NCBI GenBank assembly: GCA_963782415.1
Contig: CAWAJT010000007.1
Coordinates: 372,001 to 436,000, forward strand
DNA length: 64,000 bases
Origin: Bog-473 sp963782415
GTDB lineage: Bacteria; Actinomycetota; Acidimicrobiia; Acidimicrobiales; RAAP-2
Reading direction: 5' to 3'
The position numbers and the translations under genes are program-made. Positions 52,065 to 61,352 of this stretch are shown here, piece after piece. Numbering within the stretch: position 1 is the stretch's first letter; each line of letters begins with the position of its first letter. A model generated the notes under the pieces. It ran no database searches. It was not told the origin of the DNA and saw nothing but the letters and a program-made list of their open reading frames with translations.

Positions 52065-53085
52065 GCAACGAGGCAGAAGTGACAGCTCGCGCGCCGCGGC
52101 CGAGGCCCTCTACGAGAATCACAGCCTGTCGACGGCGCAATCCCGCGAGCTCCAAGACATGATCGGGTCACTGGGCGACATGGCTCGCGAAAGCACGTCG
52201 GTCGGCGACCTCAAGATCGCCAACGCGGCCCTGGCTGAAATGGCCGAGGCCTTCCGCGTGTTCCGCCCCTACCGCCACATCCGCAAAATCACCATGTTCG
52301 GTTCCGCCCGGACCAAGCCCGAGGACCCCATCTACATCCTCGCCCGCGACCTGGCCGCCAAGCTGGCGGCGGCGGACTGGATGGTGGTGACCGGTGCCGG
52401 CCCCGGCATCATGGCCGCCGGGCTGGAGGGGGCGGGACGTGAGCACGCCTTTGGCGTCAACATCCGGCTGCCTTTCGAGGGTGACGCCAACCCGTTCATC
52501 GCGCAGGACCCGAAACTGGTCGAGATGCGTTACTTCTTCACCCGCAAGCTGATGCTCATCAAGGAGTCGCACGCCTACGCCGTCCTGCCCGGTGGCTTCG
52601 GCACCCAGGACGAGGCCTTCGAGCTCCTCACGCTGTTGCAGACCGGCAAGGCCGAGCCGGCCCCCGTGGTGATGATCGAGACACCGGGCGGTACGTACTG
52701 GCATATGTGGTTGCGCTTCCTGCAGGAGTCGGCGATTGATGCCGGCTGGGTCTCGCCCGAGGACCGGGCCCTCTTCAAGGTGACGAACACCTTGGAGGAG
52801 GCCTGCGACGAAGTCCTCGGTTTCTATCGCAACTACCACTCCATCCGCTGGGTCGGCGACCTCCTCGTGCTGCGACTGCAGGTGCAACCGAGTAAGGCCG
52901 AGCTGGCCGGCTTGAACAAACGGTTTGCCGACATCGTCGTGCGCGGCAACATTCGCACCGCCGGGCCCTTCCCGCCCGAGCGCAACGACCATCCGGAACT
53001 GCCCCGCCTGGCGCTCCGTTTCGATCGATTCCACTACGCGCGGCTGCGGCAGTTGATCGACGCCGTCAACGAGTGCACAGGGTGA
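52061..53085 (+). CDS. LOG-family (TIGR00730-like) protein, N-terminus probably frameshifted
   Basis: The body of the protein has the LOG fold: KITMFGSARTKPEDPIY, VVTGAGPGIMAAGLEGAG and the hallmark LPGGFGTQDEAFE, found in cytokinin-activating phosphoribohydrolases and relatives. From RAAAEALYENHSLSTAQ onward it is in one frame, but no start codon occurs in that frame between the fbiC stop and ATG 52159. The GTG at 52061 overlaps the fbiC stop (GTGA) and begins MSNEAEVTAR in another frame; loss of one base near 52082-52095 would join them into 341 residues. A start at ATG 52159 is the alternative. The true substrate is unknown; nucleotide hydrolysis is the family activity. Confidence 0.75.
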
Positions 53086-54639
53086 TCAGGACACGGGTGC
53101 GGCGCTCCGCGGCGACCCTGCTCCCGCTGGCCCTGATCGGCCTGGTGCTCCCGCTCCTCTCCCAACTCCCAGTCACCGCTTCGCCACTGGCCGGCGCAGC
53201 TCCGTCGACGTCCGCCAACTCGGCGGTGCCCTTCGGGACGACGGCCATCGGCGCCAACGCCGTGAGCACTGCCAACGCCCCGATCGTGGGCCTCGCTGGC
53301 ACCCGGGACGGCGGGGGCTACTGGCTCGTGGCCTCCGACGGCGGCATCTTCGCCTACGGCACCGCCCACTTCTTCGGCTCGACGGGTGCCCTCCACCTCA
53401 ATGCCCCGATCGTGGGCATGGCCGCCACGCCCGACGGCGGGGGCTACTGGCTCGTGGCCTCCGACGGCGGGATCTTCAGCTACGGCGATGCGCGCTTCGC
53501 CGGCTCGGCGGGCAGCCTCCACCTCAATGCCCCGATCGTGGGCATGGCCGCCACGCCCGACGGCGGGGGCTACTGGCTCGTGGCCTCCGACGGCGGGATC
53601 TTCAGCTACGGCGATCGCGCGCTTCGCCGGCTCGGCGGGCAGCCTCCACCTCAATGCGCCGGTGGTCGGCATGGCGGCCACCGGCGACGGGGGTGGCTAC
53701 TGGTTGGTCGCCCGCGACGGCGGGGTCTTCACCTACGGCGCCGCCACCTTCGAGGGATCCGCGGGGGACCTGCGCCTCAATGCGCCCGTCGTCGGCATGG
53801 CGGCCACCGGCGACGGGGGTGGCTACTGGTTGGTCGCCCGCGACGGCGGGGTCTTCACCTACGGCAACGCGCGGTACTTCGGCTCCCTCGGTGGGACGAG
53901 CCTGCCCGGCCCCGTCGTGGGACTCGCCGCGACGCCCGGCGGTCAGGGGTACTGGCTGGCCGTTGGCTCACAACCGTTGGCCGGCGCGGTGGTCGGCATC
54001 GATCCCGGCCACAACGGACTGAATTACAGCGCACCCGGCGTCATCGATCAGCCGGTGTTCAACGGCACCGGGGAAGAGACGTGTGACACCACGGGGACGG
54101 CGACCGACAGTGGCTACACCGAGGCACAGTTCAATTTCGACGTCGCTAGCTACCTGAAGGCAGACCTGCAGGCCGAGGGCGCGACCGTTGTCCTGACACG
54201 CCCCAACAACGCCGGGGTGGGACCCTGTGTCACGACCCGGGCGGCCATCATCAACGACGCCCATGCCGACGTCAGCGTCGACATCCACGCCGACGGCGGC
54301 CCGGCGGGCGGGCGTGGTTTCGCCGTCCTCGAACCGGTCGCAGACGGGCTCAACGACGGCGTCGTCTCGTCGTCGGCCACGCTGGCCGCACTCGTGCGCA
54401 ACGCGTACGCCGCCGGCACCTCCATGCCGGTCAGCACGTATGACGGCGTCGACGGGCTGCAGCCGCGCAACGACCTGGCCGGGCTCAATCTCACGACGGT
54501 GCCCAAAGTCCTCATTGAGTGCGCCAACATGCGCAATGCCACCGACGCCGCGCTGCTCGTCAGCCCGGCCTTTCAGCAGTCCGCCGCAGCTGCCATGGCA
54601 CAGGCCATCACGACGTTCCTCACCGGAAGCACCGGCTGA
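53082..54639 (+). CDS. Secreted N-acetylmuramoyl-L-alanine amidase with propeller-type repeats, one frameshift
   Basis: The start is GTG 53082 in a GTGA overlap with the LOG gene; a signal peptide follows (RRSAATLLPLALIGLVLPLL). Five to six 42-residue repeats come next, each with GGGYWLVASDGGIFSYG and LNAPIVGMAAT, which probably fold as a wall-binding propeller. The C-terminal domain (about 305-520) has VVGIDPGHNG, VVLTRPNN, DVSVDIHADGG and VLIECANMRN, the zinc-dependent Amidase_3 pattern. One extra C at 53617 shifts the frame: the repeat before reads GGCGATGCGCGC, this one GGCGATCGCGCGC. It should cut the peptide from murein glycan. Confidence 0.85.
53265..53960 (+). repeat. Tandem 126-bp repeats inside the amidase gene
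   Basis: Units begin at 53265, 53391, 53517, 53644 and 53770, followed by a worn one. The spacing is 126 bases except for 127 between 53517 and 53644. The second and third units are almost identical over their whole length, which suggests recent duplication or correction. The 127 step marks the inserted base. Confidence 0.9.
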
Positions 54640-54681
54640 GCGTCCCGGCCGGTCGGCGTCAGGTCGACGTCGGGCTCGGCC

Positions 54682-55248
54682 TCAGTCCGCGTGCGTCGGT
54701 TCCAGCTCTGCCCGCACCAGCGTCGTGTACACGTGGCCCTGCGGGGAGGGTGCCGAGGCCACCAGATCCACATGGGCGACGGGGAAGGTGGCGTGAAAGG
54801 GAATGCCCGCCAGTTCACCCTGCGCCTGTGGACCCAGGCGCCCTTTCGCCCTGGCCAGCGTGAGATGACCGTTGAAGCGCGGCACCTCGTCCGTCGGTTC
54901 GGGGACGATCGGCGCGGTCGCCTGGTGCACGGCGCCGGCGAGCGCGGCCAGTCCGCGGGCCGGCAGCTGCAGCACGCGGACCCTGGAGAACCAGGCGGTG
55001 GCGGGTCCGAGCGTGCACTCGACCGGTCCTGGCACGCGCCGCACGCCGGCCACCAGGGCGTCACCGAGCGGTCCCACCAGCTCGTCAGGCACCTCGCCCA
55101 GGAAGCGCAGCGTGACGTGCCAGCGGGTGGGGCCGACCAGGCGGAGGTTCTTCGAACGGCCCAGCTCCAGAGCCGCGAGTCGCCGGTGCGCGCCCGCGTC
55201 GGGCCAGGCAGCCACGAAGGTGCGCAGGGGCCCGAACGCCCCGGTCAG
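54682..55248 (-). CDS. thpR: RNA 2',3'-cyclic phosphodiesterase (LigT-like)
   Basis: The protein has two HxTx motifs, HVTLRFLGEVP and HLTLARAKG, which form the 2H active site that opens 2',3'-cyclic phosphates. The start is unclear. Similarity begins at LRTFVAAWPDAG, and the only coupled codon is a CTG at 55248 in a CTGA overlap with the stop of the upstream gene; GTG/ATG starts further up (55308) would overlap that gene by 64 bases. Length from CTG is about 188 residues, in keeping with the family. Biological role in actinobacteria is not known. Confidence 0.82.
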   Translation of the reverse strand: MTGAFGPLRTFVAAWPDAGAHRRLAALELGRSKNLRLVGPTRWHVTLRFLGEVPDELVGPLGDALVAGVRRVPGPVECTLGPATAWFSRVRVLQLPARGLAALAGAVHQATAPIVPEPTDEVPRFNGHLTLARAKGRLGPQAQGELAGIPFHATFPVAHVDLVASAPSPQGHVYTTLVRAELEPTHAD

Positions 55249-55493
55249 GCGCCGTCGTCGAGCGGCTCGCGGTCCCTCCCGGATCCCTCCCGGAGTGCCG
55301 CCACGCACCGCTCGAGCGCCCGTCGCGCCTTGAGGATGCGCCGTTCCCGAGCCAACGCCTCGCCCGTCTCGGCCGAGTCGGGGTCGCCGGCCGAGGCCAG
55401 GCGCAACGCGTCCAACGCCATGTCGGTCAGCTCCTCGAGCACCCCTTCGAGCCGCTCAGCCAGGTCGACCTCGGCCTCGCTGGGCGTGCTCAC
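55245..55493 (-). CDS. Small helical hypothetical protein
   Basis: The 82-residue protein (STPSEAEVDLAERLEGVLEE, then LTDMALDALRLASAGD and RERRILKARRALERCVAAL) seems to be a pair of helices that may form a coiled coil. It is unrecognised. Its GTG overlaps the stop of the acyl-CoA synthetase gene (GTGA), and its own stop overlaps the likely thpR start, so three genes are coupled. Confidence 0.6.
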   Translation of the reverse strand: MSTPSEAEVDLAERLEGVLEELTDMALDALRLASAGDPDSAETGEALARERRILKARRALERCVAALREGSGRDREPLDDGA

Positions 55494-57109
55494 TTGGGCA
55501 ATGGCGTGCTCTGCACTGTGTAGTCGCCGTCGGCGTACATGAGGCGCATGACCTTCTTGTCGAACTTCCCGACGCTGGTCTTGGGGATCTCCAGGACGAA
55601 GGTCCACTGATCGGGCAGCCACCAGCGCGGGACGTGCTCGGTGAGGTAGGCCAGCAGGTCGGCGGGTGCCGGCGAGCGGCCGGGCTTGGGCACGACGGCG
55701 ACCAGGGGGCGCTCAGACCACTTCGGGTCGGGAATGGCGATGACAGCCGCCTCGAAGACGTCGGGGTGTCCCATCACCGCGTTCTCGAGCTCGACCGATG
55801 AGATCCACTCGCCACCGGACTTGATCACGTCCTTGGTCCGGTCCGAAATCGTCATGTAGCCCTGCGTGTCCAGCGTGCCCACGTCACCGGTGCACAGCCA
55901 GCCGTCGTGGAACTTCGCCGGATCCTCGTCCTTGTAGTACGACCCCGTCACCCATGGCCCGCGGATCTCGAACTCCCCCACCGACTTGCCGTCGTTGGGT
56001 AGCACGCTCCCGTCCTCGTCGACGACGCGCACCTCGACGCCGGCGACCACACGGCCGGCCTTGACCTTGTAGTACATGTCGTCGTGGCCGCTCAGCCGTC
56101 GGGCCGGTGGCAGCCCGAACGCCGCCAAGGGGCTCGTCTCGGTCATCCCCCACCCCTGAATGATGGTCACGCCGAAGCGTGTCTCGAACGCCTCAATGAG
56201 CGATTGTGGCACGGCGGCCCCGCCGGCGGTGATGGCCCGCACGCTGGAGAAGTCGATCGGCGTGTCGAGCGCGAGCAGCCCGTTCCAGATGGTCGGTACA
56301 CCACAGGCCAGAGTCGGCTGGTGCTCGTTGATGACGGTCGCCAGCTGCTGCCCCATCAAGTACATCTGCGGCATGATCATGTCGGTCCCGGCCATCCATG
56401 CGCCGTAGGGTGTCCCCCACACGTTGGCGTGGAACATCGGCACGATGATCAGGATCCGGTCCTTCTCCGTCATCCCCACCGACGAAGCCGCCTGCTCGGC
56501 CATGGTGTGCAGCCATGTCGAACGGTGCGAGTACACCACACCCTTGGGGTTGCCGGTCGTCCCGCTCGTGTAACACATGGCGGCGGCGGAGCGCTCGTCG
56601 AGGTCGGGCCATTCGAAGCCCGGGGCCTCCGCCGCCAGGAGACGCTCGTAGGACAAGGTCTCTCCCAGCGCGGTCGTGTCACCTTCCCCCACGACGATCA
56701 CGGTCTCGACCGTCTTCAGGTCTTCCTTGATCGCGGCCAGCAAGGGGATCAAGGAGGCGTCGACGATGATGCAGCGGTCCTCGGCGTGATTGATGACGTA
56801 GGCCAGCTGCTCGGCCGGCAGTCGGATGTTGAGGGTGTGCAGCACCGCCCCCATGGCGGGGATGGCGAGATACGCCTCCAGATGCCCTTGGTTGTTCCAG
56901 CAGAAGGTGCCGACCCGGTCACCTTGTTCGATCCCCAGCCGAGTCAACGCGGCGGCCAGCTTCTCGGCCCGGGTGGCGACCTCGGCGAAGGTGGCCGTGC
57001 GGTGCCCACCCTCTTCGACCGTGATGACGGAGCTGTCTCCGTGCACCCGCTGCCCGTGGAGCAAGATGTCGCGGATCAGGAGCGGGGCGTCCTGCATAGT
57101 GCTTTTCAT
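55490..57109 (-). CDS. Long-chain fatty-acid-CoA ligase (FadD-like)
   Basis: The 539-residue AMP-forming synthetase activates fatty acids to CoA esters. It has the P-loop motif CYTSGTTGNPKGVVYSHRS (about 180-198), VPMFHANVWGTPYG, GWGMTETSP and the hinge/adenylate motif GWLCTGDVGTLD followed by DRTKDVIKSGGEW. The final Lys in KTSVGKFDKK is the catalytic Lys. Start ATG 57109 was chosen (MKSTMQDAPLL); the longer frame reaches into the divergent gene region and has no similarity. It heads a three-gene unit with a small helical protein and thpR. Confidence 0.9.
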   Translation of the reverse strand: MKSTMQDAPLLIRDILLHGQRVHGDSSVITVEEGGHRTATFAEVATRAEKLAAALTRLGIEQGDRVGTFCWNNQGHLEAYLAIPAMGAVLHTLNIRLPAEQLAYVINHAEDRCIIVDASLIPLLAAIKEDLKTVETVIVVGEGDTTALGETLSYERLLAAEAPGFEWPDLDERSAAAMCYTSGTTGNPKGVVYSHRSTWLHTMAEQAASSVGMTEKDRILIIVPMFHANVWGTPYGAWMAGTDMIMPQMYLMGQQLATVINEHQPTLACGVPTIWNGLLALDTPIDFSSVRAITAGGAAVPQSLIEAFETRFGVTIIQGWGMTETSPLAAFGLPPARRLSGHDDMYYKVKAGRVVAGVEVRVVDEDGSVLPNDGKSVGEFEIRGPWVTGSYYKDEDPAKFHDGWLCTGDVGTLDTQGYMTISDRTKDVIKSGGEWISSVELENAVMGHPDVFEAAVIAIPDPKWSERPLVAVVPKPGRSPAPADLLAYLTEHVPRWWLPDQWTFVLEIPKTSVGKFDKKVMRLMYADGDYTVQSTPLPK

Positions 57110-57352
57110 GCTCCAAGTATGACGTGGCAGGCTCCCGCCGGCCTGATGGACGCCAGTCCCGGGTGGCCACGGCCGGCGCCATGAGCCCGGTGCGGTCCGT
57201 CGTCGAGCCGGTTCCGGTCCCGCCCGCATGACCGCTGCTCCCGCCTCGGGTGACGTTCTGGCCGCAGCCGCTGTTGTCAGCGTTCCTGACTCGGCCGTCC
57301 GACCGTTCTCCGACGTGGCACCGACAGTCGAGGTCCGGGGTTGGTGCACCCG

Positions 57353-58327
57353 ATGAGAGGCCTCGTCGCGGCAGGCCTGGCGGCGGGGTTGTGCGCGGCT
57401 GTGATCGGAACGGCGGTTCTGGCGTCGGCCGCGTCACTGCTCGACGCCGCCGGTGGTGGCCCAGTTGCATCGTCGGCGGCGACCAGTCGCATACCTCCGG
57501 ACATGCTGACGCTGTACCAGGAGGCGGCGGTGACCTGTCCGGGCTTGCCCTGGACCATCGTGGCCGCCATCGGCACGATCGAGTCGGACAACGGGCAGTC
57601 AAGCCTGCCGGGGGTGCACAGCGGATCGAACTCCGCCGGCGCCGAAGGCCCGATGCAGTTCGAGCCGACGACCTTCTCCGCCTACGACGAGCCCGTCCCA
57701 CCCGGCGGCATGGTCCCGCCGAGCCCGTACGACCCGACGGATGCCGTCTACGCGGCCGTCCGTCTCCTGTGCGCCAACGGTGCCTCAGGCGGGACTGACG
57801 TCCCGGGCGCGGTGTACGCCTACAACCACTCGGCCGCGTACGTGGCGCAGGTCCTCGCGCTGGCCAAGACCTACGCCGCGGTCCCGCCCGCGGCGGACAC
57901 CGGCATCGTCACCGCGGGAACCGGGACCGCCGCCGGAGCCGCAGCCGTGTCGTGGGCGCTGTCCCAGATCGGGACACCGTACGTCTGGGGTGGCGAGGTG
58001 CCCGGCGTCGGTTTCGACTGTTCGGGACTGGTGCAGGCGGCCTATGCCGTGGCGGGCCGCGCGCTCCCCCGGGTGGCACAGGATCAGTACGACGCGACAC
58101 CAAAGCTCGCACCTGGCGCTGCGCTGGCACCAGGTGACCTCGTGTTCTTCGGTGGTGGGCCGGGGTCCATCGACCACGTCGGCCTCTACGTTGGCGACGT
58201 CGATGGAGAAAACGTGATGGTGGACGCCCCCCACACGGGAGCAGATGTGCGGGCCGAGGCGTTCCCGATCACGGCGGGAGCATCATTCGGAAGCCTGCTG
58301 TTCGTCGGGGCCACGCGACCAGAATGA
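57353..58327 (+). CDS. Secreted SLT transglycosylase plus NlpC/P60 peptidase
   Basis: The 324-residue protein starts with a signal sequence (MRGLVAAGLAAGLCAAVIG). The first domain (about 45-180) has WTIVAAIGTIESDNGQS with the catalytic Glu and GAEGPMQFEPTTF, as in lytic transglycosylases. The second (about 190-324) has GTPYVWGG, the nucleophile Cys in GFDCSGLVQAAY and His in DHVGLYVGD, as in NlpC/P60 endopeptidases. It therefore cuts both glycan and peptide of the cell wall. Such two-headed enzymes are frequent in conjugation systems, but no conjugation genes follow. TTG 57341 and GTG 57344 are alternative starts. Confidence 0.88.
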   Translation: MRGLVAAGLAAGLCAAVIGTAVLASAASLLDAAGGGPVASSAATSRIPPDMLTLYQEAAVTCPGLPWTIVAAIGTIESDNGQSSLPGVHSGSNSAGAEGPMQFEPTTFSAYDEPVPPGGMVPPSPYDPTDAVYAAVRLLCANGASGGTDVPGAVYAYNHSAAYVAQVLALAKTYAAVPPAADTGIVTAGTGTAAGAAAVSWALSQIGTPYVWGGEVPGVGFDCSGLVQAAYAVAGRALPRVAQDQYDATPKLAPGAALAPGDLVFFGGGPGSIDHVGLYVGDVDGENVMVDAPHTGADVRAEAFPITAGASFGSLLFVGATRPE

Positions 58328-58420
58328 TGACTGTAGCGGTGACGTTTCGGACGCCCACCTCGAGCACAGCCCCGCCCCGGCCGGCGCCGCCACACAGCGG
58401 GAAGGCGGACACTTGTATCG

Positions 58421-59110
58421 GTCACCGGTGTTTGGCAATTTCCATGGTTCATTCGCAACGAGGCCACACTCGGTGGTGCGGTCCTTTCGACCCAACAGGG
58501 TGGCACCCTGGCCGGGTCCTACTGCGCGCTGACCTTCGATGGGGCGAATCCCGCATCGAGGAGTTTTGCCATTTCTTGTGTGTACGGGGCCGGGGCTGAG
58601 CTCGTCTACGGTAGGCAACTGGTCGGGCTCACGGGTGGACGGAAGTGTCGCTAGACCGCGCTCTCACCGAGAAAGCGAAGCACTATGCCCTCCAGCATCT
58701 TGGGGGGCTCTCCGGTGTTGCCTTGGCCCGCGAGGAGTCCGCCTGGGGGTTGGGCAACCAGACGTTTCAGCTGCGGCTCGCTCGCGGAAGGACGCAACAA
58801 CACCTCCGACCTCGTCGGGAAAGCGCTCTACTGGGTGTTCTTCCCGTTTGTCATCGTCGGAGCAGTCTTCCTCGCCAGGCGGTTCCCTCGACGCCTTCTG
58901 TTGGTTCTGGTCCCGATCGTTGTCACGGCTGTGACCGTGGTCCTTGTCTACGGCAGTACGCGCATGCGGGCGCTCGGAGAGCCGTCCCTTGCTGTCCTGG
59001 CCGCCACGGACATCGTCATCACGGGCCGGTGGCTGCGAAAGCGACTGCCTCGCTCCAACTGCGCCCAGGCCGACGCTCCTGCGGCCGGCACCGTCTCCGC
59101 TGGCCCCTCC
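58421..59110 (+). pseudogene. Remnant of a GT39-like membrane glycosyltransferase
   Basis: Only the C-terminal third of a PMT/ArnT-like protein is left, in broken frames. The first frame reads PWFIRNEATLGGAVLSTQQG, GTLAGSYCALTFDGANP and SFAISCVYGAG up to a stop at about 58653. Another frame starts near 58640 with LDRALTEKAKHYALQHLGG and AREESAWGLG. A third from about 58790 gives LYWVFFPFVIVGAVFLARR and VYGSTRMRALGEPSLAVLAA. These are, in order, the segments seen near the end of GT39 proteins. The upstream membrane part is missing, since the intact NlpC gene ends at 58327. At least two frameshifts plus truncation point to true decay. Confidence 0.7.
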
Positions 59111-59320
59111 ACCGCCTTAGAAATGCCGGCGGTGTCATCACAGGGTGGCGTCGCCGCCCCCGATCCTTCGGGGAGGTGGCACGGTCTGGATCGCCGTTGG
59201 CTGCCTGGCCAGGATCGCCCAGGTGGGGGGTGGCGGCTCGCTACCCCTACGGCCAGTCGGTGGCGGAGACGTTGCCATGGCCAGTTCTCTCGAACGACGA
59301 CTCCGTGCGCTCGCTCGCGT

Positions 59321-59908
59321 TCATCCCCGCCGTCCGAAAAGGGCACTTTCCAGCATGTAGAACAAGGCGATCACGGCGAAGAGAACGATGCTCAGAGTTG
59401 GCCACCCAAATGCGATCACCGTGGCCGCGAGGTAGATCCACGGCCCGGGGAGAAAGCTGCGTGAGATGCCGGTGACGGTCTTGGGATCGGCATCGGAGCG
59501 CAGGAGCCGCCCGCGCCTGGCGGCGTAGAACCACAAGGCGCTGTAGGCGAAGGCGGTCAGCGTCAAGGTAAATCCGTACGTCAGCGCGGCTGCCTCGAGC
59601 CCAGGACGATGAATGTGCTCAGCAACGAGCTTCGTGGGGAAGGGTACGAAGGCGACAAGCATCAAAAAGAACACGTTGATCATCAAGAACGTGCGGTCGA
59701 CCCTGTCGATCTGTGAAAAGACCCCGTGGTGGTTGGCCCACATGATCCCGATCGTGAGGAAGCTCACCGCGTAGGCCACATAGGACGGCCATCCGTGGAG
59801 CAACGCCCTTCCGAGGGGTGCTCCGGTCACGTTGACGTTGAGGATCAGCAGCGTTGCCGCGATGGCGAAGACACCGTCACTGAAGGTTTCGAGCCGGGCC
59901 GTCGTCAC
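59321..59908 (-). CDS. TMEM175 family (DUF1211) potassium channel-like protein
   Basis: The 195-residue protein has six membrane segments. It begins MTTARLETFSDGVFAIAATL, where FSDGVFAIA is the family signature, and later has IGIMWANHHGVF. Bacterial members form tetramers that conduct K+ with low selectivity. It ends 26 bases or so from the start of the DinB-type gene on the same strand. Between its end and the glycosyltransferase remnant (59111-59320) I see nothing. Confidence 0.88.
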   Translation of the reverse strand: MTTARLETFSDGVFAIAATLLILNVNVTGAPLGRALLHGWPSYVAYAVSFLTIGIMWANHHGVFSQIDRVDRTFLMINVFFLMLVAFVPFPTKLVAEHIHRPGLEAAALTYGFTLTLTAFAYSALWFYAARRGRLLRSDADPKTVTGISRSFLPGPWIYLAATVIAFGWPTLSIVLFAVIALFYMLESALFGRRG

Positions 59909-59936
59909 GGCCGCAGGCTGTCTTCACCGGGCCGGA

Positions 59937-60473
59937 TCACGTGTAGCCACGGTCGCCCGGCATGGGCCGCACCGTGATACCGGCAGCCGTCAGGAACTGT
60001 CGGATCTGCGACGCGTGCTCCACCACATGGAGCGGCAGGCTTCCGAGAAGCACCCCGTAATGCATGCCTTCCATGCGATGACCACTGGGGACGGGTCGGA
60101 GCGCCATCTCTTCGGTGAGGGACTGAAGGGTCTGGCCTACCCGTCCTCGACACCAGCTGACGTAGCCCACGAGCTCGGACTGGGTGAACACCCGATTGGG
60201 GAAGGAGTAGGTGTTGTCCTTGAACGGGTCGGGCGGTTCCCACATGACGAATCCACCCGTCAGGTCGTAGTCGTGGCAGGAGAGGGCGTGATAGGCCAGG
60301 AACCACGGAGCTGATCCATGCAGGCCTCCGTATGGTTCTGGGCTCGTGGGAGCCTCGTCTGGCCAGAGGTCCACCTGCCAAAGGTGGTCCGGGCAGTCAA
60401 GGACGGCTGCCTCCATGAGCGTCAACGCTGCCGCGAAATTGTGCTCCAAGGTCTGCACGAACGCAGTCGACAC
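59937..60473 (-). CDS. DinB-like protein
   Basis: The 178-residue protein is all-helical and has the three spaced His of the DinB/YfiT four-helix bundle: HNFAAALTLMEAAV, FLAYHALSCHDYDLT and LHVVEHASQIRQFL. These would bind a metal. Some family members transfer low-molecular-weight thiols such as mycothiol or bacillithiol, but that cannot be told here. The start is GTG 60473 (MSTAFVQTLEHNF); the frame is open to 60566. It is divergent from the hydrolase gene across 121 bases. Confidence 0.78.
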   Translation of the reverse strand: MSTAFVQTLEHNFAAALTLMEAAVLDCPDHLWQVDLWPDEAPTSPEPYGGLHGSAPWFLAYHALSCHDYDLTGGFVMWEPPDPFKDNTYSFPNRVFTQSELVGYVSWCRGRVGQTLQSLTEEMALRPVPSGHRMEGMHYGVLLGSLPLHVVEHASQIRQFLTAAGITVRPMPGDRGYT

Positions 60474-60594
60474 AATCCGTCGTTCTAGCGCACTGCGAGC
60501 CGATCTGAGCCCCCATGCACTTTGTCCGAGCAGATCGCCTCGACCTCCGGACTCGTACCGGAGCAAGGGGGCTGGGGGTGCATAGGCTCAGAAC

Positions 60595-61266
60595 ATGACC
60601 CCACCACGCCTCCTGCTGGTCCACGGTGCCTTTCACGGCGCGTGGTGCTGGGACCGACTGAAGCCTGAGCTCGAGCGCGTCGGTATCACTTCTGACACCG
60701 TCGAACTCCCGTTCACCTCCGCGGCCGACGACGTGCAGATGGTGCGGCGTGCCATTGCGAGTCGAGACGAAGAGGTCACTGTGCTCGGACATTCGTTCGG
60801 GGGCGCGGTGATCAGTGCTGCCGCCGTACAGGATGGGACGCCGTACGCAGCGGCGACGTCACTGATTTACCTGACCGCCTTCATGACGGCCGACGAGCAG
60901 GCCATCGACTTCAGTGGTGCCCCGGGTATCGCTGCGCTCCAGCTGGGCGAGATCACAGCATCGGTCGATCCGGACGAGGCGGCGTCGGCCTTCTACCACC
61001 GGTGCACAACCGAGGACGCGCGCTGGGCCACCGCGCAACTTCGACCAATGCCGACATCGACGCTGATTGCTCCGCCCGTCCTCTCGCCGGCGTGGCAGGC
61101 CCTGCCGAGTACCTACATCGTCTGTGACGACGATCGGATCCTCACCACGACCGCGCAGGAGCAGATGGCGACGAACGCAGACGCGACCGTTCGAATCGAC
61201 AGCGATCATTCACCGTTCTTGTCTTGCCCGAAAGCGCTGGCAGCAGTGCTGCGCTCGATCATCTGA
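60595..61266 (+). CDS. Alpha/beta hydrolase
   Basis: The 223-residue protein has the oxyanion motif LVHGAFHGAWCWD, the nucleophile elbow GHSFGG, a likely acid Asp in IVCDDDRIL and His in DSDHSPF. This resembles small plant-type esterases (methyl-ketone/MES-like) found widely in bacteria. No substrate can be named. It ends before a terminator-like hairpin shared with a convergent gene. Confidence 0.87.
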   Translation: MTPPRLLLVHGAFHGAWCWDRLKPELERVGITSDTVELPFTSAADDVQMVRRAIASRDEEVTVLGHSFGGAVISAAAVQDGTPYAAATSLIYLTAFMTADEQAIDFSGAPGIAALQLGEITASVDPDEAASAFYHRCTTEDARWATAQLRPMPTSTLIAPPVLSPAWQALPSTYIVCDDDRILTTTAQEQMATNADATVRIDSDHSPFLSCPKALAAVLRSII

Positions 61267-61318
61267 TCCGAAGCGATCGTCGGCGAAGTGAACGATCAGA
61301 ACAGCTCGGCGGCCGTTA

Positions 61319-61338
61319 GCCACAATGTCTTTTGTGGC
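61319..61338. terminator. Hairpin between convergent genes
   Basis: GCCACAA (61319-61325) pairs with TTGTGGC (61332-61338) around a six-base loop, between the hydrolase stop and the dihydrofolate-reductase-like gene end. A weaker GATCGT/ACGATC pair lies upstream at about 61275-61297. Confidence 0.5.
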
Positions 61339-61352
61339 CCGTGGAGTTGGAT

